Positions 30,775 through 42,054 of a stretch of DNA of 64,000 nucleotides are shown piece by piece (the first letter of the stretch is position 1; each line of letters begins with the position of its first letter). The DNA comes from Pseudogymnoascus destructans (Eukaryota > Ascomycota > Leotiomycetes > Thelebolales > Thelebolaceae), in NCBI RefSeq assembly GCF_001641265.1, contig NW_020167523.1, forward strand, positions 1,426,001 through 1,490,000. The letters are read 5' to 3'. Below the pieces are notes generated by a model. That model was not told where the DNA came from. It searched no databases and worked only from the letters and a program-made list of their open reading frames with translations. Made by a program: the position numbers and the translations under genes.

Positions 30775-31315
30775 TCAATATTTAGGACCACCACAAGCAT
30801 TTCTTGTGACCTGTTGGCGTCCTCGGAGTTGTTGCTCTCTCCACTAAATAATAGCGATTTTCCAAGGTAACGCTAGCGTATTAAGAAAGCCATCTACCTC
30901 CCCGTTTAAGCTAGCGTACTAGACTCACAGTGACTGTTCAATCATACTTCATTAGGTCGTCTGCTCCGAAGCCATCACCATCTGTACCAACCACAAGCCA
31001 CAGCCGGATAAGCAACAGCACTGTCGCCAGGGCGGATCTGTGGTATACTGTACACGGAACGACCGTGCCAGGCTCAATTAAGGAAGGTTTCTACATGTTT
31101 GTAGAGATCGGGGTGCTGTACCTGCCTGTCATTCTGCTTTGTGATGCATGACCATGCCTGGACGGCGCAAAATCGTTAATAATGACGGAATCTATACTGG
31201 ACGGATTAAGTAGGTAGGTAGGTAGGTAAGTAGGTGTGATACTATAAGTACTGTTCTCATAGCCCTCTTTTTCTGTACCCAGTTCCACAGCTTGCTTCTG
31301 TTGCAATTGCCAATC
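30775..31315. other. promoter region of the S53 protease gene
   Basis: No ORF is supported. It contains a GTAGGTAGGTAGGTAAGTAG microsatellite at about 31210 and the likely leader of the gene starting at 31316. Confidence 0.4.
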
Positions 31316-33195
31316 ATGTTCTCCCTTCGTTATGCCGTTCAGGCTCTCCTGCTCTCGGCTTCGGTCGTAGTGGCTATTCAACCGTTGGAGCAATTGCGTG
31401 AGGTCCCGAGAGGATGGTCGTTGGTCGGTGCCGCAAAGGATTCGACGGCCATCAAACTTCGATTGTCATTAAAACAGCAGAATGTTGACAAGTTCTACGA
31501 CGAGATGCTTGCTGTCTCGACGCCGGACAATGCCAAGTATGGCCAGCATTACGAGGGTCTCGAGCTGAGAAGCTTGTTAGCTCCTACGGATGAGACTTCC
31601 AATACCGTTATCAGTTGGCTATTAGATAATAACATTACCTCTATTGCTGATGACGGCGATTGGATCGTGCTCCAGACAAATGTTGGAGCCGCGAACAAGT
31701 TACTAAACACCGAGTTCCAGTGGTTCAGCAACGCTGACGAGAAGGCCCCTGTTCTTCGAACCCTCCACTACTCGGTCCCGGATGAAATTGCTTCTCACAT
31801 CAACTTTGTCCAGCCGACAACTCGATTCGGAGGCATTCAAAAGTTGAAGTCGACTGTTCAAGTTGTTGAAGACGGACAAGCTGTGTCTTCCCTAAAGTGG
31901 GCTCCTTCTGTTTCTTCTAAGGTTGATCCTGCTTGCAATATTTCAATTACACCAACATGTCTTCTTCAGCTTTACAACGTTCACTACAAGGGCGAACCAA
32001 AGAGTGGCAGCAGAGTTGGTTACGCATCTTTCTTGGAAGGATACGCTAGATACTCTGACCTGGAAAAGTTCGAAGACGCATATGCCCCTTATGTTGCCGG
32101 GCAGAACTTTACGGTCATTAAGCTCAACGGTGGTCTCGACGATCAAAATAGTACCGACGACAGCGGAGAGGCGAACCTCGACAATCAATACGCACTTAGT
32201 CTTGGATTCCCCAACCCCGTCACTGAGTTCAGTGTTGGCGGGCGTGGCCTTCTCATTCCAGATGGAGAGTCCCCAACCCCGAGCGATAACACCAATGAGC
32301 CGTACCTCGATTTCCTACTGGCTTTGTTAAAGTTGCCAAACAGCAAAATTCCTCAAGTCATCTCTATCTCATACGGAGAGAACGAGCAGGTAAACAGTTA
32401 ACGCCTGGTAATCCCCCACTTGTCAGCTAACAAACCTAGGAAATTCCCGTCCCTTACGCCAAGCAAGTCTGCCAACTCTTCGCTCAACTCGGCGCCCGTG
32501 GAACCTCAGTCCTATTTTCTTCTGGTGACTCTGGCACGGGAGACTTTTGTCTCTCCAACGACGGCAAGAACACCACCAAGTTCCAACCTCAGTTCCCAGC
32601 CTCCTGCCCATGGGTCACATCCGTCGGTGGCACGCGCAATATTGCCCCTGAGCAGGCCACCTACTTCTCATCGGGCGGATTTTCTAGCCTCTGGCCTCGT
32701 CCGCTCTACCAAGACGTCGCAGTCCGCGGCTACCTTGCTCAAATTGGTGACAAGAATGCTGGTTATTATAACAAGGAAGGCCGTGGATTCCCTGATATCG
32801 CGGCGCAATCATACCGCTACCATGTTTACGATAGAGGGCAAGACGTTACCTATCAGGGTACATCATGCGCGTCTCCCGCAGCAGCTGGAATAATCTCGCT
32901 CCTCAACTCTGCGCGCTTGTCGTCCAAGCTTCCTCCCCTTGGGTTTTTGAACCCGTGGATCTACGCCATTGGACATATTGGATTTAACGATATTGTGCAC
33001 GGTGCGGCGACAGGATGCAATGGATTCTCCAGATTTAACAGCAAGCCAAATGGTAGCCCAGTCATCCCGGGCGCAAGCTGGAATGCTACAAAGGGTTGGG
33101 ATCCGGCTACTGGTGTTGGAACACCGGATTTTGGAAAGCTCTTGAAGCTGAGCACGCCGTGGGTGAAGAATGAGGGAGGGCCGGTGCCTGCATAA
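31316..33195 (+). CDS. secreted S53 serine-carboxyl peptidase (sedolisin / tripeptidyl-peptidase type)
   Basis: There are two exons, 31316-32389 and 32440-33195, with a 50-bp intron (GTAAAC...CCTAG) in phase 0, giving 609 residues. A signal peptide is clear (MFSLRYAVQALLLSASVVVA). Residues ~20-190 are the pro-domain (DKFYDEMLAVSTPDNAKYGQ is the classic phrase), removed on maturation at low pH. Catalytic residues are visible: E285 and D289 in GEANLDNQYALS, oxyanion D388 in SSGDSGTGD and nucleophile S500 in GTSCASPAAAGI. The C-terminal calcium-site region GWDPATGVGTPDFG is intact. Family members are acidic extracellular proteases releasing tripeptides from protein substrates. The gene has no damage although RIP-degraded DNA lies ~700 bp upstream. 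I start at 31316 because the upstream in-frame codons lack ATG. Confidence 0.92.
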
Positions 33196-33386
33196 ATTAT
33201 GTAGCTAGTGAAGTGAGATATAGGGTGAAAAGCGAATATAATTGCTTCGTACAAACTCAAGAGGGCCAGGCATCATATCTACTCTTCTATATACAAGATT
33301 TAGTTCACTCTGAATAATAGTATCGAATATAGTAGCAGGCATAGAGTATAACTCTTTTAGAATTACCGTCATACCGAAATAATACT

Positions 33387-33965
33387 AACGCTACACCAAA
33401 ATTGACCGGCACACCTCCAAGCGGGCTTCGAAACCATTCCGGCCCAGGAACGCACGGAAACTTGTTTTTCGGCAACAATTTGTGTCATGGATTTCGCGGT
33501 ATTCGAGCTCGAGATATTCTTCATTGTGGCCGTTTCCATGGAGACAAAGTGCCTCTCGGGCCTCATCGTGGCGATCTTTCTCCATAAGCCATCTTGGACT
33601 CCCTGAAGGAAATCCACCCGCAAGAGCAAGGCCTGGAACAACTTGGAATGCTAGAGGGAAACGCCCTATTGACTGCATCAGCTATGCCATTGGATATCTG
33701 GAACAGAGACCTTACATTAGAACGCAGTACTACTGTAGTTACAACCATATCCGATCCATTGGGCAGCGAAGAAGCCCAGGGACAACATAAATTGGAGTAA
33801 GCCACTAAGGGCACCATGATACGAGGCTAGCGGCACCGGCTTGCAGCGCACAGCCGAAAGATGAAATAACTCCTCCGATGAAGACGGACTTCTTGCGGCC
33901 TAGACTATCTGCAAACCATGACACCGATAGTGCACCGATGATTGCCCCTGCAGTGAAAGATACTC
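33387..33965 (-). pseudogene. MFS sugar-transporter pseudogene fragment
   Basis: On the minus strand 33960-33815 reads TAGAIIGALSVSWFADSLGR and KKSVFIGGVISSFGCALQAG, the first-loop GR(K/R) signature and helix 3 of sugar porters. After frame changes, 33678-33400 reads PLAFQVVPGLALAGGFPSGS and PRWLMEKDRHDEAREAL, the P-E-S-P-R-W-L loop after helix 6. Both ends of the gene are missing. Confidence 0.75.
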
Positions 33966-34650
33966 AATGAAGGTCTCTTGGCCAATGGTCGAAGAGCCAA
34001 ACAGGATCTGTGCTTCATTCACGTGTACTTGTGCATATTGCACGTCTTTGGGCAGTAAAAGGCCAGCTTACCTCCAATACAAGAAAATACCAGATCCGAT
34101 GGTCACGGCTTTCCCCATCGCAGCGGATCTGCCACGGAACTGACAATTTCAAGGACGTAAAGCTTGATGCCTCTGTCTTTGCCTTGCTTTGGAGAAGCCA
34201 CATGGAAACCAAAGAATTATTAACCATAATCATGAGCAATGAAGCCCCCTGTACACCCCGCACCCCGCAGACCCCGGAGTCCCCGGTTTCTATTCGACAG
34301 AACCGAATGGAGTGAAGCTAGCAATGGGCGTCTAGGAGCGAACCAGTCGTGTCAAATTTCGTCGTGTCTCAAGCCGAACCCGCGGCATAAGATCGTGAGT
34401 TGGGGCATATTGAACCGAAACGGGATGTAGTTCACAAGTGAGTCGCCTACACAAGCTCACCGCCGATTTTTTCTTAGCATCGTACGAAATTATAGTATAT
34501 AAAGAATACTATATTAAGTTGAGCACAAAGCTCCTATCTAAGGAAATACTATCTACTTATATAGTAGCGTTATGCTTATAGATCCTGTCTGCTACCTAGA
34601 CGATCCCTAGATGATCCCTAGACTATAAAGGATTAGGTTATGTAGTCCTT
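33966..34650. other. gap, no gene seen
   Basis: It includes short CCCCGCA-rich repeats at 34250-34290 and the inverted ~40-bp match to 26.76 kb. No gene is recognised. Confidence 0.35.
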
Positions 34651-34654
34651 GTCC

Positions 34655-34795
34655 TATGACCTCTTATGACTCATCTATGACTCATCTATGACTTGTCTAT
34701 AACTCATCTATGACTTGTCTATAACTCATCTATGACTTCTCTATAACCCATGTATGACTTATACATGACTTTTACATAACTTATAACTATAGCCT
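34655..34795. repeat. degenerate tandem repeat TATGACTCATC / TATAACTCATC
   Basis: About nine consecutive 11-15-bp units of CTATGACTCAT/CTATGACTTGT/CTATAACTCAT form. Confidence 0.8.
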
Positions 34796-34974
34796 CTAAC
34801 AGGTTAGGTCAGGTGGTCCTTGTCCCTATAACCTCTCTATAACTCATATATTCCTTGTCTTAGCACTGACTAGTAGAGTAGTCTGTACCCTATAGCATGA
34901 AATCCTACTTAAATTTTGATGTAATCATTGTTGTACAAAATATAATGTAAAAGGTAGGGAAGAAATCTTCTTTT

Positions 34975-35304
34975 AAGACATGTGTAATATACACATGTAT
35001 TAACTTCTTAATCTTAGTTCTATACAAATGCTTTAATGGTTGAAAACAACTAACATTAAGCAGCTAAAGGTTATAAGACAATGTGCTAATGTAACGTATG
35101 GGGTAGTCGGACATATGGGGTAGTCGGACAAAAAGTTTATTCTACTCTAAGACATGTGTAATATACACATGTATTAACTTCTTAATCTTAGTTCTATACA
35201 AATGCTTTAATGGTTGAAAACAACTAACATTAAGCAGCTAAAGGTTATAAGACAATGTGCTAATGTAACGTATGGGGTAGTCGGACATATGGGGTAGTCG
35301 GTTA
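34975..35304. repeat. 174-bp tandem duplication including the pogo left TIR
   Basis: AAGACATGTGTAATATACAC begins at 34975 and again at 35149. Each unit ends in ACGTATGGGGTAGTCGGACA (35094 and 35268). The copies are essentially identical; the second TIR is cut short before CGGTTAAGCCCCCCCCC. Confidence 0.9.
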
Positions 35305-35344
35305 AGCCCCCCCCCATTTTATAATATCTTACTAACTATCTACA

Positions 35345-35900
35345 AGGTTTACCTGCGACGAGATTCGCTGACTCCTTCCTCTCTTCTGCTTTGAGGAAGT
35401 CGAATGGCGGCATGGAGTTCGCCCCTCCCCTGAGACAGCCCTCTGCATTGTACTTGCAAGGCTTGCATATCGTGGCTGGTGGATTACTTGCGTTGAGCTT
35501 TTCGGACGCTCCGAAAGCTGGCTGTCTACGGTCTTCAATGACCTTCTTGTACTGCCTGTTTGAAGACTCCCTTGCATGGCACCCCTTGCTGACTTATAGT
35601 CGGCTTCAGGGGTTTGCCACTGCTATTGAGGCACAAGGAGGAGGGGAAAGGATCTGGGGGTTCGTGGATGGCACCTTTCATGGGTTTTGCCATCCGCAAG
35701 ACTACGTACGGCAGCGTGCTGTATACTCTGGCCATGCTCGACCGCATGGCCAGAAGTGGCAAGCTATTGTGGGACCAGACGGCATTGTCTGGTCTCTTAT
35801 GGGTCCATGGATTGGACCCGTAAACGACTGGAGGATGTGGAAGGTCTCTGGAATAGAGAGACAACTCCGCACTGTTATGGAGGGTCAGCATACACTTCTT
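35345..35900 (+). pseudogene. PIF/Harbinger-type (DDE_Tnp_4) transposase relic
   Basis: In one frame 35375-35560 reads EVEWRHGVRPSPETALCIVL and CVELFGRSESWLSTVFNDLL; in the next frame 35640-35895 reads IWGFVDGTFHGFCHP, AVYSGHARPHGQKWQAIVGP and DGIVWSLMGPWIGPVNDWRM. VDGT carries the first catalytic Asp. A frameshift lies near 35560, and the gypsy LTR cuts the gene at 35901, where the second Asp block (YGDPAY-like) would follow. Confidence 0.8.
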
Positions 35901-36808
35901 TGTCATACTGACATTCGTTGCACTCAGTTTGCTATCAAACTCAAGAGCAAACTTAGAAATCTCCTCCTCAAACCTACAAGTCACTATACATATTTTGGCT
36001 TGTCACACCAACAACAAGAGCAATACTACTCAATGATTGCTACCACCCTCTATGATTCATTACACGTCATTGCTCCTTAGTTACTGGGCCGATATGACCA
36101 CATAGCATATCTCTACAACCCTCTATGATTCATTACATGACATCACTCCTTAGTTACTGGGCTAATACTACACATGACATATCTCTATCAACTAGAGGCC
36201 TAGAAACATGAACGATAGCTCCAAAAACTTCTACAACCCTCTATGATTCATTACATGTCATCGCTCCTTAGTTACCCACAAGATTGGTTAAGTTATGACA
36301 TAATTTGTCTATAGGGGTACTCTGACCTTGGACCTCCTTTCACTTCCTATAGGCTAGGAACCTAGGAGATGGTTCTATGGGTTCTCTTATGTCGACTACA
36401 GTTACCAAGCCTGGTTAGTCATGGAAAGTCTTGGAAAATGAGAGAACTACACTCCTTTAGCGTAAATAGGATTGCCCTTTCCTTAAGAAAGGGCAAGCAG
36501 ACAATACAGTAAATGGACTATCACATACTTCCACGTCTTTTCCAAGCTTCCAAGCATTGATCTTGTTACTCCTTGTTTCTGAAAAGTCAGTGGGGTGCTA
36601 ACCTCTGACTTATCCCTGAGTTCTCAGACTCAACATTTGTTATAACTTGTCTAAACCACTCCACTATATCATACACCTGATTACTACGTTGTGGAATAGT
36701 CTAAGCTATGACCCTTTGGCTCTGTTTCCTAAGACAGTGTGTTGTCTTAGTAAAATCCTCCCTTCCTTGGGTGGCTAGATTCTCACATCTGGTGCACCCA
36801 CCATTACA
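35901..36808 (+). repeat. full-length gypsy 5' LTR (908 bp)
   Basis: It starts TGTCATACTGACATTCGTTG and ends CACCCACCATTACA, with TG...CA termini. The same left boundary occurs at 63162 and the same right boundary at 5547 and 24665. Sub-repeats CTCTATGATTCATTACA occur three times within it. It is inserted in the Harbinger relic; no 3' LTR partner is visible. Confidence 0.9.
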
Positions 36809-38111
36809 CGTTGGTGAACAGTGACATAAAACTCAACCTCTCTTATACCTCTTTTCCTGCTCTTCGAGCTGAACCCTCTTCTGAAATCGAAATCGAAATC
36901 GAAATGCATTCTTTGGAAACCCCAGAACCAGAAACCTTATCCTGAAGTCAATTCCAGGACGATCTTGAGGCAACCCCTCAAAGTTGGCTCTTGACAGTCA
37001 GCTCGACACACACACACCACCTTCGCAAGTCAGACCTTTTACAATGCTCCCTCAACAAGGATATAACTGTGAGGGAAGTGCGCTCCTCTCGAGTGGCTCC
37101 TACAGCCGACAACTGCACAATAGGGCCTTTGGCAATATGTGTCTGACTTGACAATATGAACCGAAATTGAAATAGTAACTCGCTATGGCTGATACAGCTG
37201 AAGAAAAAGCTGCAATGGCAGCTCGAAATAATCCAGAACAAGACCAGGAATTCCTGGCAGAAGGAGCATCAATTCCAAGTTCTGCAAACCAAACCGATGA
37301 ACTTCATGATCCTAATTTCAAATCTGAAACCTTCCTTCACACTCTGGGCAGAACAGCTCAAGAGAGACGTGAATCTATACTTGCAAATCGACATGAAAAG
37401 GTTGAATGGAATGTTGAAACCTTTGACGAATTCCAGAAACTATCTGTCAGCAACCAGAAAATGGCATGGACTTTGCACAAGAACATTCTTTGGAACTATT
37501 TGGCCCTAGCAGAGGACTCGAATTCGATACTGGCTGAAAAGGATGATGCTATTCTCCAGTTACAGGAACTGATCCAGAGCAACGAGCAACAAATCACAGA
37601 GCAACAAACAATTCAGAAATATCTTGAAAAGCAAACCCAACAAGCTCTGAAGAATGAACCAGGACACCACTCTCACAGTCGACTGTCAGCTCGGATTCCA
37701 GACCCTCCAATCCTCACAGATGGGATAGAGCCATCATTTGAAGACTGGGTTGTGAAAATTCGCCTCAATCTCGAAGCCAACATTGATCATTTTCCAACAC
37801 AGACTTTACAAATGAGCTACATTCAGAGTCGACTGGGAGGACTGGCAGTTCGACATGTCAATCCAAGGCTTCGACCAAACTCTACAAACAAACTGCAGAC
37901 AGCGGAAGAAATTCTTGAACTTTTGGAAAAAGTCTTCAGTGATCCCAATCGAAGGCACACAGCTCAAACTGAGTATCGGAAGCTGTATCAGAGAAACAAC
38001 ACCTTTGCAGTGTTCTGGGCTGAGTTTTAAAGGCTCATAACAGAGCTTGATTACTCTGAAGAAACTTTGCTAGATGACTTGCGCTTCAAAGTCAACCAAC
38101 AGATGCAGTAA
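36809..38111 (+). mobile_element. gypsy internal leader and gag, truncated
   Basis: It follows the LTR directly, with a ~375-bp leader and then gag. It ends abruptly at about 38111 where antisense pogo sequence begins. No protease, RT, RNase H or integrase is present. Confidence 0.8.
37185..38111 (+). pseudogene. Ty3/gypsy gag, broken
   Basis: The 281-residue frame begins MADTAEEKAAMAARNN. A coiled-coil stretch rich in Gln/Glu lies at residues ~105-160. The retrotransposon-gag core follows: PDPPILTDGIEPSFEDWVVK, then LGGLAVRHVNPRLRP and the NTFAVFWAEF phrase. A TAA at 38028 interrupts (CAA to TAA by context), after which the frame continues RLITELDYSEETLLDDLR until the pogo junction. It would form the particle shell; it is not functional here. 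Confidence 0.8.
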
Positions 38112-39571
38112 GCCTTAGTATCTCTTTGTACTCTTTTACCTCCTTCCGAAGGATGCTGAGTTCAGCATTCTGACTTTCAACCAGCCTAGTCATTCTCTTG
38201 GCATAGCGTCGAGTTGGTGAAGCAGGAGAGTCACAAGTTGCCATACTTGAATTAAATACTAAATTTGCATGCCTTAGTTCAGTTCCATCTGGAGGAGAAC
38301 TTCGGAGTATTGAGAGATCCAGAATAGTGATATTGGTTGAGTTTTGAGGAGTGCGAGGTGGTTCGGTTGGTGGAAGTGGAAGGTTAGCCAGAACTCTTTC
38401 TGGGAGAAATGCTATTAAACCCGCTGCCCTCCACCCACTTCTAATGTTTTGAGGTATAAGACCCTTCTCTCGAATACACTGGAAGATTTCAACCCAGTGG
38501 GAGCGCTGGATTCGCTTTATTCCTGCTCGAGTATACTGATCTACTTCCTGAGCATGAAATCGCTTAAGAGGTCCATACACCCCAACATCAAGTGGTTGGA
38601 GTAGATGAGAGCAATGAGGCGGTAGAATAAGAAGGTCGATATCATTCTCAATGCACAGTGCAATCATATCGCCAGTAATGTGACTAGAATGGCCATCCAT
38701 AATCAACATTCGCGGGTGATTTCCAGACTTTTTGCGTGACTTAGGCTCAAATACCTTCCGCAACCACTCAAATCCATGACTGTTTGAAGTCCAGCCACTA
38801 TTACTTGTTGAGAAGTGCCAGTTTGTAGGGGTGTCCTTTGGAATCCAACTTGAATTGGTATTCTTAGCCTTGAATATAATCATAGGTGGTAAAGCACCAC
38901 CATCTGCATCAATGCATTCAAGTACAGTTATCCACTCCTGCTTCCCAGCTGTGACCTTCCAATTGGATTTCAAGGTAGAATCAACAATTATTCGCATGGA
39001 TTGAGTCTCTCCAACTGCAAAACCTGTCTCATCCATATTATAGATGTTGCATGGCTTGTACTTTCGCTCTTCAATTTGTGCTTTAAACGCGTCAAACCAA
39101 GCTGAAATCTTTATAGGAGTGGCTTCTTTATGTCGTGCAGACTCTAGTTGTCTTGAGTAGACCCCTTTAAAGTTTGGATGTTGTTTTAAGAATCTATAGA
39201 TCCATTCATGGCCTATGGGGGTAGTATTGGTCCGAAGAGTGGTTTGAGAAGACGCGATTTGGACGCGTCGTACGCGAATTTCTTCAGCCATTTCCTTGAT
39301 CAACATAGGAGTTGCAGGAAAACCCGTGGCAGTGAGACGTGTAATCCATCGTGCTAGTGTATTTTCTTCTGCATTTGAGAGAGCTTGTTCAATTTCATGA
39401 GCTACAGCATGCGTTTTCTTCCCAGACATCCTATCAGCAAGAGTTGACTTAGGAACTTCGAAGTGGTCTGCAGCAACTAATTGATTTGAATTCCTTCAAT
39501 TGGAGCGCAATGACAGCCTTTTGGATGTTGTCTTCAATCTGAGCACGACTGTATGGTTGTGGGATGTTCAT
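38092..39571 (-). pseudogene. pogo/Fot1-type DDE transposase, almost complete
   Basis: An open frame of 445 residues runs 39429-38092. Upstream in-frame material from the ATG at 39571 (MNIPQPYSRAQIEDNIQKAV) plus, one frame over, LVAADHFEVPKSTLADRM gives the missing psq-type helix-turn-helix, so one small frameshift lies near 39475. Then follow a CENP-B-type DNA-binding block and the catalytic core: D in IYNMDETGF, D in MLIMDGHSSH and D in LLQPLDVGVYGPLKR. Transposases of this class cut at TA sites via TIRs. The C-terminus is lost: the last residues LTASVG are read through into gag sequence at 38111, whereas the dead copy at 24.7 kb has a longer tail. Little RIP is seen. Confidence 0.85.
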
Positions 39572-39652
39572 GGTGGAAGATATGAAGGTTCTCAGTTGGT
39601 AGTCGGGCATTTTTGTCCGACTACCCCGTATGTCCGACTACCCCATACGTTA

Positions 39653-40285
39653 CGTTAGCATACAAAGAATAATAATATTCTAGTCCTTATAATACATCTT
39701 AAATTCAATTAAGTGATGACTTTTGTGCCTGTTAAGAATTAGAAGTTGATATCTACCCTTTATACAACCTCTTATATATTAATCAAATGCTTAATCTAAT
39801 TAAGCCCTTGCTTATTTGTTAGCTAGCTATTTAACGTAATATTAATAACCTAATCTAGTAGCAAAGAAGCATTTTTATACTAAGACGAAAGGTGGGTTTT
39901 CCCTATAACAATAATAAATAGCAGTAGTGTATATCTATACGATCTAATGCCTTAAATCACTATAATCTATTCCCTATTACCTTGCTATGTTGTATGAGGT
40001 CTGCTCTTTTGTTTAGCATTTGTTACAACCATCTTGGAAGATATTTAGCCTATTAAAAATCCTATCTTGTTAAAGTTGTATATGTCTCCCTTATAAATCC
40101 TATATTTGTTAATCATGTTTCGTACAAGCTAAAACCATATGTTATACATGTTAGGATCTTCGCATTAAACTTGCTAATAGTGCATGTATCTAGTTCTTTC
40201 TAACACGTCTACTATCATGTTTAGTAAGCTATATGTAGCAGCTAACTACTCTAGGCTAAAGCTACACCACATCGCAGCTGCTGGC
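39653..40285. other. AT-rich, RIP-like intergenic DNA
   Basis: This is TA-rich sequence with stops in all frames and no gene. It is probably old repeat DNA. Confidence 0.5.
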
Positions 40286-42054
40286 CTAATGGGGATGGCG
40301 CAGTCTAGGCTGGTGCGTCGGGCCTAGCCAACTTATCTCGCTCTACTAGCGCTCGGCTTTCTCGCCTGTCTTGGACGATAATAGCTGGGATATGACGGTG
40401 CGTTGGCTCTGATGGCCCAATTCGCGTGTTCAAAGGGATGGAAACAGATGGCTCCGTGCGCACGGCGGGGGGTCGAGTCCGAGCAAACGGGGAGGGCAGT
40501 TCTCCCAAGCAAGGCTGGGGTTTGCTGTGTGCACTGGGCTGTGTGCACTAGGGGGAAAAAGTCGCCAAAGTCCCCCGTCGCAGAGCTCGTTGCAACGCCG
40601 GCGCCCGCCACTGTCGCGGGTATAGGGGGGGATACTCGAGTAGGGGATGGTCTAGGCGGTACTGTACGAGTACCGCTGGGAGGTGGTGGGAAGTGCTGGT
40701 ATTTCCGGGTATACAGCAGGTACCCAGGGGGTTCATGCTGTACATACTCTGTAGGCGAAGGAAACGAAGGAAACGGAGGAAACACAGTTACAGTTACAGA
40801 CAGGACAGTGACGGGGCAGTTTCCCCTTGCTTCTTGCTTGGTTTAGTGGTGACATGCACCATTTTAGTGGTGACATGCACCATGTCAGAGAGTAGAGATG
40901 GGTTAGGGTTAGGGATGTGAGTCAGGGGTATCTCTACCCCTGTAATCTTGTACAGTACAAACCCATCGTACCATTGTTATTCTGGCCGCCGACGAATAGG
41001 GGCCCTGATCAACCAATCCTTTAATATCGCTTAGCCATCTCGACAGGGATTAGTGCAGGGATACGATACCAAGAGATGCCCCGGTACTTAAAGTGGGTTT
41101 GATGGCGCGTTGCGATTGGTGTACCTTTGAATCTCTGCTCCTACCCTGCCCACTACCCACCCGTGCCGTCCTCTCCTAAGGGTACATCACAAGTACCATC
41201 TCCTAAGGGTACATCTCAAGTACCATCTCCTAAGGGTACATCTCAAGTACTCCTACCACATCTAAAACCGATCTCCCCCCTTGGTTTTGGTCTCGATCCC
41301 TCCTCCCTCTCTCTACGTATTATTCGACGCCAAACGCCAACGTGCCCCCCCCCCCCCCCTCCTCCTCCTCCTCTTCCACGACTTCACACCTCACCGTCGC
41401 TCCTCTCTCTCTCTATCACCTCCCGCATCGACGAGTTCCCATCTCGGTCGCCCTTCAACCTCTCCCGCAAACGAGGCCCTAGGGGGTCCGGTGGATAATG
41501 GTACACGCTTCATGACTTTAATCCCTCAATTGCCAATACAACTACCTGTCGCATAATCCACTACCATAATCCACCACCTCGAATCTCTTTCACGATCTAT
41601 ATCGTCTGTCAATCCTTTGGAAACCCGGTCCCATTCGTTGACCTTATCAAGTGAGTCGATAACTTCCCCGTCGCTGTGCTCAAATGAGGCATCGTGGAAG
41701 GATCAACAAAACAGTCCGAAGGATACATCTGCGGTCGGGAAACATCGCGAAACTGTTGTTGCCATGACCCTGCCAGCCTCATTTGAGCCCGTATATGACT
41801 GGTGCTTGTGGGGATAGTTGCTTACGACGCTTCGATCCAGATACACTCACTACTGACATTTACTGTCATCTACACTCGTTTCAATCGATATATTTTCAGC
41901 TGTCCGTCACCACCAGCGCATCTGGAATTGTCGTCTCCGTGCTGACTGTCCCTCTAGTTACAGCGCCCAATTTTCGACGTATTCCAACCGGAGTCTTCGC
42001 CTTCTAGCAATTCAAAAATCGTTTACGCATTCGATCGATATATAGACCGCCATC
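40286..42054. other. long 5' region of the Msb2-like gene
   Basis: GC content rises sharply at about 40285. No gene is supported: frames at 40333-40846 on both strands are mutual shadows without motifs. It contains GTGACATGCACCATTTTAGT repeats (40850-40880), a 27-bp tandem repeat (41174-41254), a C16 run at 41344 followed by (CTC)n, and a pyrimidine-rich leader. Long, complex promoters are plausible for a signalling mucin. Confidence 0.4.
41174..41254. repeat. 27-bp tandem repeat, three copies
   Basis: The unit is TCCTAAGGGTACATCTCAAG plus TACCATC, repeated at 41174, 41201 and 41228 with one substitution. It lies ~800 bp upstream of the Msb2-like start codon. Confidence 0.9.

Larger units (their letters stand above)
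35094..39650. mobile_element. pogo/Fot1-type TIR pair enclosing a composite of other elements
   Basis: The left TIR at 35094 (ACGTATGGGGTAGTCGGACA...) and right TIR ending at 39650 (...TGTCCGACTACCCCATACGT) are inverted copies ~43 bp long, each next to TA (35092-35093, 39651-39652). Between them lie a Harbinger-type relic, a gypsy LTR with gag, and the antisense pogo transposase. Whether this is one mobilised unit or the chance survivors of several insertions cannot be told from sequence alone. Confidence 0.6.

Noticed and set aside
36089..36270. Short spaced direct repeats (CTCTATGATTCATTACA) as a CRISPR-like array
   Set aside because: There are only three unequal copies, all inside an LTR, in a eukaryotic genome; they are LTR sub-repeats.
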